A stretch of 64,000 nucleotides of DNA from Seriola aureovittata (taxonomy: Eukaryota; Chordata; Actinopteri; Carangiformes; Carangidae): positions 23,477,475 through 23,541,474 of the forward strand of contig NC_079375.1 in the NCBI RefSeq assembly GCF_021018895.1, written 5' to 3'. Positions 34,567 through 47,649 of this stretch are shown here, piece by piece. Positions within the stretch are counted from its first letter, which is position 1. Each line of letters starts with the position of its first letter. The notes under the pieces were generated by a model that was not told the DNA's origin, did not search any database, and saw only the letters and a list, made by a program, of their open reading frames with translations. Both the position numbers and the translations under genes were made by a program.

Positions 34567-35190
34567 CAAGATAAAGAGGGATGGGAGAACCTGCTGGAAG
34601 GAGCTCTGCATCGATCAGGCCTTCATGGTAAAGTGGCTGTAGGTAAACCACTCTGGGGAAAAGGATTGTGACCGCCTGCTTGGAGTTTGCTGCATTTAAA
34701 GGCCTCTGAGATCACGAGGAAAGAGAGTCTCTGGTCTAATGAGACAAACACTGAACGATGAGCAGACCAGGCGCTGCTCATCACCTGGCCTACACCATCC
34801 CTTCGGTGAAGCGTGATGGTGGCAGCATCGCGCTATGCGGGATGCTTCTCAGCATTAGGGACAAAGAGACTGGTCAGAACCGAGGGAAGATTGAATACAG
34901 CGAAACACAAAGAGGCCCTTGAAGAAAACCTGCTCCAGAGATCACGTGACCTGAGTCTGGGGCAACAGCGACATCTTTCAGCAAGACAATGACCCAAAGC
35001 AAACAGGCAACACAATGCTGGAAAGTCTTTGGGACAAGTCTCTGACTGTCCTGTCCCAAAGTCCAGATTTAAACACGACAGAACATCTGTGCTGCTCCTA
35101 GACGCATCACATCCAATCTGACGGAGCCTGAGAAGATCTGCTAGGAGGAATTGGATAAACGGCCCAAATCCAAGCTTGAGAGAAACGTAA
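34567..35190 (+). pseudogene. Tc1/mariner-type transposase remnant
   Basis: The plus-strand DNA follows the order of fish Tc1-like transposases: ctggtctaatgagacaaa, accatcccttcggtgaagcg, gatggtggcagcatcg, aagaaaacctgctccagaga, cagcaagacaatgacccaaa (the catalytic QDND-P-x-H region), gggacaagtctctgactgtcctgtcc (the SPDLN region follows at ccagatttaaacacgaca), and tgacggagcctgagaagatctgc. Many stops and frameshifts make it non-functional. DDE-family transposases of this type cut and paste at TA sites. Confidence 0.85.
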
Positions 35191-35243
35191 CAAAAGATGA
35201 AGACTGAAAACTTTTATGGCAGAGCTGTTGCATTAGATTGTAC

Positions 35244-35275
35244 AGGTGTACCTAATAAAGTGGCCACTGAGTGTA
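35244..35275. repeat. Tc1-like right terminal repeat
   Basis: The sequence aggtgtacctaataaagtgg then ccactgagtgta is the well-known end of a fish Tc1-like element from memory. It lies about 55 bp after the transposase remnant. Confidence 0.75.
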
Positions 35276-38189
35276 CTTTTCAGAGAAAAAGACTCAATGG
35301 AGTAACAGTTTACAGACTTAAAATACTACAGTACAATCTCCAGTCACTCACTGATTCTAATAACTCTATTATTAAATATCAATTAATTTCAATGGGGTTA
35401 TTAGTATCAGAAAAGAATCAGAACGAACCACAAACTTAGTGATTACCACTTTATAGACTGATGGATATTAAATGCTCAGAGCGGTAGATGTTACTACAAA
35501 CTTCTGTTTACACTAATATCTTATTAAAACCTCAATTTTTCAAGCTCCGTGATGTTTCTATGACTACGCTGTAGCAGCACCAGATCTCTGTCTGGTCCAG
35601 CACCGAGAGAGGATCAGCTATAGAGCAACATATTCACCCTGGGACAGCGTAGTGCTGACTGAATAAGCAGAGAGGACAGCGTGGACGGGGCTGTCCTCGG
35701 CAGCAGAGGCGGGGTCTCAGCAAACACAGACTCAAAGCAGTGAGATGAATGAAGAACCACAGAGTTTCTTTAAAGATTCACTGACATATGATGCCTCACA
35801 TATCTCTGCAGTGACAATAGTCTCACACCAATCCCTGTGCTGTGAAATACAACATCATTATCTTCCAAGTGATGCCATCTGGTGGACCCCGGAGGGTACG
35901 TCATGCCTGAAACAGCTCAATAACAGAACTTCAACAATACAGTTCACTCATAACTTCATTCATTTTCAGCCGTCACCGACTGATACTGTCGGGCATGTTG
36001 ACCCATATCTACCACAGCAGGGCGCTGTTGTGCAGCTTCATATATCACTAACCACACATTTACTGCTTTACACTGCATATGCACGTTGATTAATAGAGCT
36101 GCATCTAGTGATATCGGCCATATCCATTTCTCTTTGAAATATGTGTTTCAGAAATATATGCAAAACCCACTAAGACCAAGTAGTGTCTGATTTTTAAACT
36201 TAAAAAACAAACTGCAGTGAAATGAATATTAATTCTACTTTATCATTCAGTAAATATCAACTGAATAAACTGCTGATGTTTTACCTGCACAGTGCACTTA
36301 AAGTTACCTGAAGGTGAGCTTGTTGTTGCACTGCTACGGGTCACAGAATTCACTTTGACTTTGGAACATGTTTGTTAATAACAGCGTTGCTGAGTTATCT
36401 CATGTTCAGTGTCTTTCTTTCTTCTAATCAAGCAACAACCAACCAACCAACTTGTTGTTCTTATATCAACTAAACAGAGAATGTGAATTAAAGATGTGAT
36501 AAGAGATCTTTTATCAACAGATCTTATTGAACCTTGGAACTGGATCCAAGTTGGAACCACTTATCAGAACCTATCCCGAACATCAACAAAAGAGGGTGAC
36601 ACACATTTTTGAATATTTGGTGAAAATATTTCAGTCCCAGGTCATCAAAACATTCTCCACATAACACCAAGTTTGGATCGCACATTGAGTCTGACCTCGA
36701 GTGTTATCGTTCTGCACATGGAGAAAATGTGATGATGCTTCTGTTTTTAAAAAAAAATTCAATATATAATATTATCTTTCCACAATGCCACTCTGCCACC
36801 CACTGGCCTTTCAGAGATTCAGTTTGTACCAAAAAAACATAAAATGAAAATTCATACTCCACGCATTAACATTAGAAAAGTGCCAAAATTCCTTCATTTG
36901 TTCTTTAGAAAACAAAAGCTTATTCCTGCCTGACTTATTTCCTTTTTTTAAAAGTGTATTCTGAATATTCAAATTCTTCACTGGCATCATTTGGTCAAAC
37001 CACCCAAGAACGAGTAAATAAATGAAACAGCTTTTCACCACACAATCACAGTAAGACAACTGTTTGGTCAGGGATGTCTAACATCAACAAAGTTCCCAAT
37101 AAGAATAAAGAGAAACTTGTCTTACCTGTTGTTCAAGGTTGCATCATTGATGGCATTATGAAAGAGAGAAAAGGGAAAGGGGGAGAGAGAAAACAAGAGA
37201 TGATGTTCAGTCAAATAAGAATCAGCTTCACTGTGTTAAACACACAGTTCTCCAACATAAACACTAACGGTGCCTCAGAGCTTAAACTTCCGTTTGTAAA
37301 TCATGAATGTGCTTCAAAACTCCATTTAGAATTTATGACATTTTAGATATTTGGCGTCATTACAGCTAGAGGGCCACTGTACAAGACAGCATCGTGTTAG
37401 TGAATGCTACTATTAGTTTAGAGAGTTCAGACGCTACAGGCTGAGCTACAGGGTTAGATTCAATTGAGTGACGAAAACAGCCACATTAAGAACATTTAAC
37501 ACACATTTTTTCTAACAATGTTAAGTATTGGTCAGGATGTAGTCGTGAGAAAGGGGCTGAGGGGAAGCAAAAAAAGGGAATCACACTGGAAAATAATGGT
37601 TCATTTAACAGACTGTGGGATGTAGATATTGAGTAGAGGACTGAAACCCAGCATCACCAGATGGAAGAGGCATTAAGACTGAGCTCCTCTCAGGGTTCTC
37701 CCCACTGTACAAGAGGTCAGGCGGACCAAGACGGCCGCTAGCTAAAGCAGTGGACAGCGGACTGCTGGCTACTACACGGTTATTACACTAATTAAGGCGG
37801 TCAGCTATATCTGTCAAACATATGCCTTAGACATAGCTATTATAGACACAGAGTCTGTAGTTGTGCCATTCTTTTTGCAATGACAACTGGCGTCTGAAGT
37901 TTCATTTGTCATTTAGGATACCAAGTAGATTTTAACCTGGACTAGGATTTAAACAGGAACAAAAAACATCTGCAACTATAAACGTCACTGTATCTTTACA
38001 TTGAAGAATCATGGTACAAGTGGTTAAAAATCATTTAATTTTAGATTCTGTAACTATGAGCTTGAAAATTTATTCCTGACCTTAACTCAAAGTCATCTTA
38101 TTAGTTTTCTTCCACAGCTTTCATTCCTTCAATGGTGGACTGCGTTTGCTCAATTTAATTTGAAATGGTTCACTTGTCATCACATAACC

Positions 38190-38405
38190 TAAGTGGAAGG
38201 GCACAGAGAGAGCGCAGACCTCCGCCAAGGCCAATGTCAAACAACATACACCAGACTTCAGAGTAAAACATTCAAATTCACAGTAAATGATCCGGATCAG
38301 CCTTAAAATTTAATGGGTTCTTCGCTGGCTCGTGCCCCACCCCTCCTCTAAAGTTTGGTGAAAATCGGTTCAGTACTTTTTGCTGACAAATAAACAGACT
38401 GGTGA
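38190..38405. repeat. Fish interspersed repeat fragment
   Basis: The words gcgcagacctccgccaaggc, aagtttggtgaaaatcggtt, cagtactttttgctgacaaa and taaacagact recur together in fish introns from memory. It is not coding. Confidence 0.6.
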
Positions 38406-39495
38406 AAACTGTGGTCACTTGCAGGTGGCATCACTCACTGATGGTGATGAAGGCAGAGATTTGTGGTGGAAGATATCTAGTAAGGAGGACCTTGAGTTAA
38501 GAAATTTAGTCAAACTATAACTCTTGTAAATACAGTATATCTGCAAGTTCACATCATAGCTGACTGGTGCATTTTGGACAATGAATTAAAAGATATCCAC
38601 TTACTCCATTTTAGTCTTTAGCATTATTTAAATATTCTACAATCTCTTAAAATGAGCATTTCTACATCTACACAAAAAATTATCGTCGAGTCAAATACAT
38701 TCTAAACAATTACAATAGAAACACAAAATATATACACACAATAAACCAAAGAGGCATCAAGAAAATTGGATGATTGCAAGTTGTGTCCGACCGACATGAA
38801 CCGTGTTTTAAATTATTAATAAATCAATTGTCAACACTAAACTAATTTGGCTCTCATATATATAACCATATGTATGTGTGTATATGTGTGTTTCTATAGA
38901 CAGAGAGAAGACAGTGGGAGGTTAGACATGGAGCTGACAGTTAGATGAAACAGTAGACAGTGCAGCAAGCACAGACAGTAGAGCTATCAGAAGCAGCATG
39001 TCAAGTAATAAAATTGCTATGATCATGGTAACAGATACACAGAGGCAGGCAGAGGGAAATCAAATCAGGCAACTTATCGGTTTACCCTTGCAGTTTTGTT
39101 AATACAGGGCCCGATCAGCACAGCACATTTGTGTCCCGTACTCATGTCAGCACTTGGTAAGAGAGATATACGTGGACACAAATGTTTTCTCCGGTAAATA
39201 TCTGAGGTAAAACTTTATATTTTTAAAGATGCCATCTTTTGTGAATAGTAACAAAGAGTAGATTTGTGTTTAAAATAAAACATAAGTTGTTCTGCATTTA
39301 TCTCTCGGGCCTCGGTTATTACAAATACATGGAGGAATAGATTAAGCACCAAGCAGACCTGATGCTCAATCCACAGACAAAGAGCCATGCATACAGGAAG
39401 AAAATTAACTGCTACTTCCTGCTACCCTAGCCTACAATCCCTTATGTTCAAATTATCCCCATGTTATTCATAACTCTTGCCTGTAGTTCACCAAC

Positions 39496-40770
39496 CTTCC
39501 AGTGGGGGGAGCTGTGGCGATGAGGACTCCTGGTGCTCTGAGTGTGCAGGGAGAGAGGGAGGGGCTGTGGGGGTGATGGAGGGAGGGTGTAGGGCTGAGC
39601 TAAGGGGTGTGGCTACACTTGTGGGGGGAGTGTCTGATGATGAGGTGGGAGGGACTTCACTCTTACAAGGAAGAGCTGAACTAAGGGGCGTGGCTGAGGG
39701 GACAAATGGCTTGGCGTCGACACTGAGGGCCGATGTGACTGCGGCTGGGACGGGGGACAATGTGGAAGTAGGAGTGAGGTCTGGGGTGCTCTTGGGTACA
39801 GAAAAGACTTCTGAAACAGGAATGGCGGTTTCTTTCGGGGCGAACTTTGTCAGGGGAGCAGAGGCAAGGGAAGGGGTGTTGGTGATTGGGGTGGTGGTCT
39901 GTGAGTCAGGGGTGGAGTCCTGAGGGGTCTGGAGGACTGAATCGAGGAAAGAGAAGGTCTGGGAAACTGGACTCAGATTGTTCCCTGTCATTAATGCTAG
40001 GCTACCACTAACATCCCCAGCTAAACTACCCTCAGTGGTTCTTGCACTAGCCACTATGCTAACGTTAGCTTCAGGTTTGCTGGTTGAAACTTTCTCTTCG
40101 TTTGCCTTTTGCCTGTCTTTAGCGGCCACAGGGAAATCGTCTACACACATGGGCTCGTAGGAGCATGGAGACGAATCTGTTACGAGGCTAGCATGGGAAT
40201 GGTTGGTGAAACTTGTGGGTATTTGTGCAGAGGCAGAGGGCAAAACAGGGCTGGGGTTGGAGTTTGGAGCTTTGAAGTCAGGTGGACCAGAGTAAGCAGC
40301 TGTAGCCCAGGTAGGAGCAACTGAAGCCGGTGTAGGAGACATGGGCTGCTGGGGTGCTCCCCACTCCTCTGGAAGTCTTGCCCGAGTCTTAGTCTTCCTG
40401 CCTTTTACTCTACCCCCTCCTCCACTCTCTCTGATCTCCCACTCCCAGTTCTCCTCCTCGTCCTCATTATCCTCAGCCTCCTGTCCGCCCTTATCCTGCA
40501 TCCCATGCTTGTCTGATTGGCCGATGTTATTCTCCTGGCTACCCAAGAAGTCGTAGACCTCATCGTGGCCCTTCCTCCTCTTCTTGCGTCGTCTCTGCTG
40601 TTGCTTCCCAGACTCGCCCCCCGGCCCTGCTCTCTCGGGGCTCTCTTCGGAGGCGGAGGATGTGGGACTGACGTCATCTATTGAGCCGCTGGGAGAGAGG
40701 ACAGGAGCTGCCGAATGGGGGAGGGTTTTATAAGAGGAGGAACCCATCACATACTGTGTCAGAGAATCAC
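39496..40770 (-). CDS. map4: map4 large projection-domain exon
   Basis: This 1275-nt exon, phase 1 at both ends, encodes residues about 169-593. The acceptor is tggctttttggcag. The donor is read as GAAG|gttggt because it keeps phase 1; a second possible donor (gtgaac) lies 4 nt further on but would shift the frame. Near residue 228 there is a very basic run (RRRKKRRK) followed by HDEVYDFLG, then an acidic segment (EDNEDEEENWEWEIRE), another basic patch (KGRKTKTRARLPEEW), and a long Ser/Thr/Pro-rich tail with many SP/TP pairs. The layout fits the large central exon of a MAP4 projection domain. SP/TP sites are typical proline-directed phosphorylation targets in this family. The exon is clearly coding (open for 425 codons), and its place in the gene follows from phase on both sides. 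Confidence 0.9.
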
Positions 40771-42821
40771 CTGCCAAAAAGCCACCAGTCTGTGGTTACT
40801 ATAGGTGTTCCTGTTACTTCATGTTTGAATGTGGTGTAACTTGTTTGCTGTTTCATGGTAGTAAACGAGTAAATGACTGGTCCAGTAAAAACTGTTATAT
40901 CCATACAAGCTCCAGTGACATTTTGAAGGAGTGAATCTTACAGAATTACCAATATCTGAAGGTGGACTATTGGTTTTTGAGAGGATACACTTACAAAGAG
41001 TTTTTATGGTTTTGCGTGGAGGTTGAAGGTATGTTGAATAAAACAGGGTTAGTACAATAGTTTGGATAAGGGTACGTCCCAATGAATGTGTCAGGATTTG
41101 TAAAGAGCCGGGTGTGCAGCCCCTTGGATTGTTTGCACATATATAAATAGCTGGTTGGAAGTCTGAGGTGACCTTATTTTTTAAGGGGAACTCCATTTAT
41201 TTTTAACATAATTTGTTCACAGGTGTTGGGGAGTACTACAACTACAAATATAAAACAAGTTGTGCAGTCTGGGAGTGTGGAGTTAGTAAGAAATGAGTTC
41301 ACCACACTTATGTAGCCCACTCCTCATCTCTGCTTGAGGGTAGCTGCTCGAGGATACATTAACATAACCCACCCAAATTCTATGTCCAATGTTGGTGGTC
41401 AAGTTGCATTGTGGGTAATGTAGGTGATAGGTTTTGGCAAGGAACAAGAATGTGTGGAATAAAAAAGTCTTGCTGACTGGTTCCACATCAGTTTGAATTG
41501 TGAGACTGACAATGTACTGCAATGCCAAACGGGTGGGATACTCTTTAAGAGAAGCCATTTCCTCATCTCCAATTAATTAAGCAACAGTAGACTAAACTCC
41601 CATTCATGGTACCGTTGTTTTGCTTGCAGATATAAAAGGTTTATATGAGCTTGTCTGAGTCTGATCTCTAGGAAAATGTTTTAAGTCATTAGTAAAAGAA
41701 CGTAAAGGCAAGCTCAGCGCTGAACACATACATAATGCATGGCCATTAACAAACAACCTACAGCCTTGACTCTTATTATTCTGTTTAATAAGATGCAAAA
41801 TCAAGATGGAGGAAGATACTACTCTACTAGTCTCATTGAACTTTGTGGTATTTCCATTTCTTCCTGAGGTTAGAAACTAAATGACAACTTTTATTGCAGC
41901 ACATCCACTGAGACATGAAGAGACTGCAGGGCAGCAACTATAGGCTGGTACTTTGATATTGTATCATATGATAACAGTACTGCATTTAGCAAAAACTGCA
42001 TTTTAATACGTGTTATTGCAACATGAGTTAGCACTTGAATGACACATTAAGCAATGGCTCTAACCTTGGCTGCTGCTTATGCTGCTTGTGCGTACAGTGT
42101 AAGAAATATGATGAAGGTTAAGTTTGCCTCCCTGAGTGTTTCCAGTATAGTAACCACAGTCTGTTTGCTTTTAGCTTCCTTTGGCATCACCCTTTGAACA
42201 TTTTCATAAAATGTGATGTATGTGATGGTGCCTGCTTTTATAAATACATTTAACCAGCATTTGTTTTACTCACCTGTTACAGACTGTCTATGACTATGGT
42301 TCAGTAAAAACTGCATTGGACTATACGTGCATAATCAGTTTACATAAAGACAGATACTTACAGGTGCTACTTCACATCAGCATAATGGCTCAGCACTGGG
42401 CATCAGGTGATACGAAATTGATCAGATTTATCTGCTTGGCTGTGCCACAGTTGAAACGTGGCTACCTCTGCCAGGGTGAAACTGGTTTGAATAAACTGTT
42501 AATTTACATAACATATAAATCTTTTTATTCGGATTTGCCAAATGGTTTGGTAACTGTGTAGAACTAAAGCGGACTGTGACTGGAGATGTATGATATATCT
42601 ACGTTTTGTATCTTTAGAAGAGGCCTATAACTATTTTAAGATCCTTTCTTACATCTTATATGAATCCCAATTAATATAGTAAAATGGGAGGAAATATAAG
42701 TTGAAAGATCCATCGTCTGGTCATATCATATTTTGTAAATTTTCAATTCTGAAAATTCTGAATGGAGTCTGGAATGGAATGTTTTTTGAGCAAGCCAAAC
42801 AACGAGTATACAGTGTGATCG

Positions 42822-42854
<33 letters not shown>
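42822..42854. repeat. (ATC)n microsatellite
   Basis: About 11 ATC units. Confidence 0.95.
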
Positions 42855-43010
42855 AGGGTTAAAATAGGATTTGGCAGGTGATGCAACAGGTTAAAAATCA
42901 CACTGGAGCACCATACATGCTATCATGTGCACCCTGAGTAACAGGCACGCAGTTATGTATGAAACTGCCACATTTATTATTATGAAGGTGCCAGCCCACT
43001 TTAACCCCTG

Positions 43011-43011
<1 letters not shown>

Positions 43012-43054
<43 letters not shown>
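43012..43054. repeat. (ATC)n microsatellite
   Basis: About 14 ATC units, 157 bp from a similar array on the same strand. Confidence 0.95.
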
Positions 43055-43058
<4 letters not shown>

Positions 43059-46000
43059 GGGGCAGAGCTAGTCTTGCGTATAGAGCAGGCTCACACAGCA
43101 GAGCAAAAAAAACACACTGGGAGCAAAAGAGCTTCAAAGCAAATGAATCAAGCACATTTTAAATGAAGTCTAGCATGCATGATTAAAAATAAATGCATGC
43201 AAGTCTGACAAATCATGGTAATAACATGGATCATTGTCACACGTGCAGAAACACCCAAAATGATGCACTTAACATATGGAATGTATCACAGACCGACATG
43301 CAAGCAAACGAAACATGTTCGGCTTGCACTGAAATGATCCCAACATTTGTCTGTTCCAACAATCTTCTCTTGTTTGAGGAGGAAACCATCCCGGCGTTTT
43401 CCTCCAGAGCCATATTTCTCAATTATTATTGACAAGTATTTCCTCAGCTCAAGGAGAACGAGAGACAGAGAGATGAACAGACAGATAGAAACAGACAGGT
43501 AGAGGGGGAAATGATGTGACCTATACGCCCATCTCAGTCTGCTCATCATGTCCTCTTCCTGCCCAAATTATTTTTCCTCTGTCTCAGTTTTTCGTCATCC
43601 CATCTCCAGCTTGCCTTTCGCTCTGTCTTACATAACTGAATATTAAATGGAATCTAGAAAAAGGTGCATTTCGCTCTAAATGTGGCACCTTTCCCTGCAT
43701 TTGTAAATTGAATGATGTTGCTATTTTCTCCCTGCGGCCTCCGATGCTTCCCCGGCTATAAACAGCTCAAAGAAGAGGCAAGGCCAGGGCATTATCATCT
43801 ATGTTTAATGTGATAAGGTATTTAATGGGAGTTCTTCTTAATCTGGAGTCTGGAAAACTGCCAAGAGAAACATTAACGATGGAGAGCCGGCTGCTTCAAA
43901 CACATCGCCTATGAAGGAGTACAGTGTGTGAGAGGCAATCTGAAATTTTGTGCAATAGGGTTTGACTTCACTGAATCCCACTGGCACCTGCGCACACAGA
44001 AGAACAGGTGTGTAGGGGGCCTAAAGTCTCAAACACAGTATATGAGAAGAGGCGACACAGACAGAGCAGAAGGCTGGTTGGTGAATGTATCATCCATGTC
44101 AAGTACTATAGCTCCATGTAGCTCCAAAAGTAAGTCTTATATATAAATTTAAATGCACCTGGGCTGCAAAACTGGTGAATCAGAGGGATGACAATATGAG
44201 TTTTTAACTGAAGTTATTCAAATTTATAAAGCAGGTGACTGATGGTGGGCTCTTTGTGTTTTTATACAGTATTCAAGCTGTCAAATGAAAACCCCTGAGC
44301 TGTTCCATTAACTTTGGTTAATGCTAATTGTTAATGCTTTAGGTTAGCTTAAGTCATTTTAGAGTCAGGGTTCCCATCTAACAAATAAAATGCATTTGGC
44401 CAAACAGAGCACAGATAGATCCAACCAGACTAGAGAGAGACTCCATCTGTGAAAAGGCAACTTTTTAAAGTTTCATGACTTTTTTTTTTTTTTTGCTTCA
44501 CGTGACGTGCCATGACCGCAAAACTTAACCTTCTTCTTTTCTGTCTGCCAACAGAACCAAACTACTCATACTCAACTACCCAAACAAAAGCTTTAAGAAA
44601 GAGCAACTAAGAGAAAGACATGATGCAGCCTTTAAATCAGCTACATTTTGCTTTTTATCAGACTACCTTTAGATCAATTAATGCTAAATGTTGCTATCAG
44701 TGGTGTAGATGTTAGAAGACTTCACATGAGATTAGTCTTATGATTTGCATTTCAATATTAATGGCATTACATTACATTTACAATGAGTGTAGGAGGCCTT
44801 TTTTCTTGGAAGTCTGGTATTTTGTTTGCTGGCTCAATGTCACGGCTTACTGGGACACTTGAATAGAACAAAGCCAGCATTAATGTTATTAGTTACACTT
44901 GTGCTTTCCCTGCTGTGAACATGAAAACTGTTTGCTGTGAAAAATATAAACAGACTTGCAGCTACTTGTAATAAGTGTGATATTATGTCTGCAGGGCGGG
45001 CTATTTTATAATGTCATAATTTGAATAAAAGTGAAATCAGGTGGAACAGATGCGTTTCCTCATTTACAAACAGTCCAGGATGCACCTGCTGCAGGGGTGT
45101 AGAAAACACGTTGCCACTATGTCATGTTTGCTAGAAACAAGCCAGAATACTGTTAAAAAGGTAAATTTGTCTGCTGCACTTCAACTTACACTTACATTAG
45201 CAGCAATTTGCTCACGGAGTTAGCTCTACAGGTAGCTACTGAGAAATGAGTCACCCCTCATACATGCAACACGAAACGTTATACTGCATGAAATTCCTGC
45301 TGTTTGACTGCTGCACTAGTTCTAGATATTATATTAATAATTAGTGATTATTACTTCCTCACCAGGTTCTGTGCACCATCTTCCAGTTGTTTGGATCCTA
45401 TAAAATCCATGACTCTGACCAGATCACTGGAGCTAGTAACTCTACACTCATGAGATAACAAACATTTTCCCATTATTTTTGTGATTTGTGCCATTTAAGG
45501 CACAAAAACTGTGCATGTTGATCTACCCATAAGATGTCAGTCATTACGGTTTGTTTTCTACCTCCCTCATGCACAAGGATCTTATCGTACAGGCTGTAGG
45601 AATCTATATATGAAAGACTGAAAGACTGATGTAGACAGCTTGCAGGGGTCACAGGCTATAGGCTGAATATTCTACACAACATTTACTCAATAAAAAAGAA
45701 AAAAAAAAGATTTTCCTTTCAAAAGCGTACAGTACATTTTACTCTTTGTTGTTGTCATCTGAAATATGTAATAGGACTGCCACATTTACGTGTCTGAAGG
45801 TATTTGTTCTGATGGCTAAACTCGGAAATTTTAAGTAGCATCACTATGGTAACATCACTACAGTTTCTTCCCTGAAAATGTAGTACATAATAGGAAGTTA
45901 TTCTTACGGTTAAACGAACATAACTACATGTTTCCTTCTAACATGACTCAGTTAGATGTGTGGCAGCCATCACTGCTGTGTTACGCATCATGTGGGCTAA

Positions 46001-47111
46001 CAGATAATCTGTCCTGAACGCACCGCTGTTTTTATAGAAGAAATACTGTAAATTCAAATTGTTTGTGGTGTATTGTCACATATGTCACTGATGTACCGTA
46101 TCTGCTCCAACAGTGAACTGAACTTTGACTGTAACATAACAACCAGCCAGTACTGCTTCCTGCCTTTAAGCTAGCAGAGCTATCTTTAGCACAACAACAA
46201 ACTAGAAGAGCCGAAAATAAAACCCTGGCTTAATGTTTAATAAGTTATAGCTACAGTGGAAACTCAGACACTCAGAGACATGTAAGAAGTGCAGCTGATG
46301 ATTTATTTATTTACTGCCTCTTTTTCATGTGAACTTTAAAGCCAGGAGTCAAATTCTGATTATATTTAGACGATAAAATAAGTATATGCAGCACTGCATG
46401 AATGTCTCTATTACAGAATCTTCACCGTGCTGTGACTCAGTCTTTGCTGTTAAACCCTCGTGTGGGTTTGTGTTATTGCTGCTCAGCAACCAGAAAACTC
46501 TGCTGATTACTTCATTCAAGAAGCTATTGATATCACAAACATTAACAAATGCTCCTAGTAATTTCATGTGGAGCAATAAGTTGCTTAATAGCTTCCGTTT
46601 TCTATTCAGATTGCAGTAACTACTGAGGTTAACCTCCATGTTTATTATTTAAGAGCATGAAGCCACCTAAAGGGAAAATAACTAGAACAGGCTGCCCTCT
46701 GCTGGCGAAAGCTCGCCCTGTGTGATTAGGCTGTTACTCTGCTGCTATCACCATTTGCTCCTGCTGTCCTTCCACAGACACCCAGGCCAGATTAAATACA
46801 GGGTATGTAAGATATGACCAGACTTAGACGACTTAGATTTTTCAATTTGTGCCACGGCTGTAGCTCCACCCTGCTCTGTAAAGGTGTGACAAATCAAATC
46901 AACCCTAAAGTATATATGAAAACACCTGTTCAGTATTTGAATGAGTTTGAATGCCAAGTGTCAGATGAACTGTTCAGCTGAGATTTAGTCTAGAAAGGTT
47001 TATGAATCCCAAAAGAGACTTCCTCCTCACTCCTATCTCCGCCCCCTCAATGTCAGGCTGCGTTCACACAGACACACATTTGCCCTGCGTTTAAGCAACG
47101 CAAGGGGCTGC

Positions 47112-47118
47112 GTTGTTG

Positions 47119-47149
<31 letters not shown>

Positions 47150-47150
47150 G
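47112..47150. repeat. (GTT)n-(GGT)n microsatellite
   Basis: Eight or nine GTT units merge into about five GGT units. Confidence 0.9.
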
Positions 47151-47409
47151 GGTGCATTGTTTCATGTACCAGTAAGACAATGAAATACGATCCAGGAAGT
47201 CCAGCTGTAGGAACAGGCTTGCATGCGTGCTTGCATGTATGTGACGTAATGTTGCGTTGCAGAAAAAGATGAACCAGGTTCAACTTTTTTGCTGAACAAT
47301 GCCCCCTCTCTGCTTCAGCCTACCTCCCCCTTTCAAATGGATGAGAAGGGCGCAGAGCAAACGTCTGAGTGAATGCAGCCTGACAAGCAACTAACCCTCT
47401 GTTTGATAC

Positions 47410-47649
47410 CTGTGGAATAATCCATAGAGTGGATTCCTGGGCCACCAGAAGAAAATGGATCACTGGTCTTAAACGGACTGCTTCCACTGGTATTACTGGT
47501 GGTTTTGTTTTCCACACCAAACAGGCCTGAACTCTTCTGGGTGTCCATAGTTAGACCAATCCCAGACTGGCCGAAAGGGGAGCTCATACTGGTCTGAAAC
47601 GGTGGCAGGCTGGACCCCATTGTCCCTCCCGTCCCAGACTGAGAGAAGC
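47410..47649 (-). CDS. map4: map4 coding exon 4 (FG/SPF-rich projection-domain exon)
   Basis: This 240-nt exon, phase 1 at both ends, encodes about 80 residues. The acceptor is ctcttcatcag and the donor CACAG|gtatca. The protein is low in charge and rich in Ser, Gly and Phe, with repeated short aromatic motifs: FSQSG, PPFQTS, SPFGQSG, GLFG, SPFKTSDPF. It ends HSMDYSTG and joins exactly to DSLTQYVMG of the next exon. No folded domain is visible. The spaced Phe motifs look like a disordered interaction or cohesive segment and include one GLFG and one DPF. The intron to exon 3 is only 1158 nt. It is one of three consecutive symmetric phase-1 cassettes. Confidence 0.85.

Larger units (their letters stand above)
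25549..39495 (-). other. map4 intron(s) between the 40 kb exon and the Lys/Glu-rich exon (distal part)
   Basis: It holds the putative internal promoter, CA/GT repeats, an unidentified ORF block (26700-29100), an AAT microsatellite (29650-29687), a solo Tc1-like end (31113-31145), a CA repeat (31530-31589), GA- and G-rich tracts (32061-32516), a Tc1-like fossil (33498-35275) and an interspersed repeat (38190-38405). The stretches 29700-31100, 35300-38180 and 38410-39490 show nothing I recognise. Confidence 0.6.
40771..47409 (-). other. map4 intron between exon 4 and the large projection-domain exon
   Basis: It holds two ATC microsatellites (42822-42854 and 43012-43054) and a T run (44481-44494). 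The rest shows no gene or repeat I recognise. A stretch at 43630-43870 is unusually free of simple repeats but carries no recognisable element. Confidence 0.65.

Noticed and set aside
39477..39923. Plus-strand ORF of 148 codons
   Set aside because: It is the antisense shadow of the large map4 projection-domain exon.
42822..43054. Two short arrays separated by a spacer as a CRISPR-like structure
   Set aside because: These are ATC microsatellites. No CRISPR array is expected or seen in this eukaryotic sequence.
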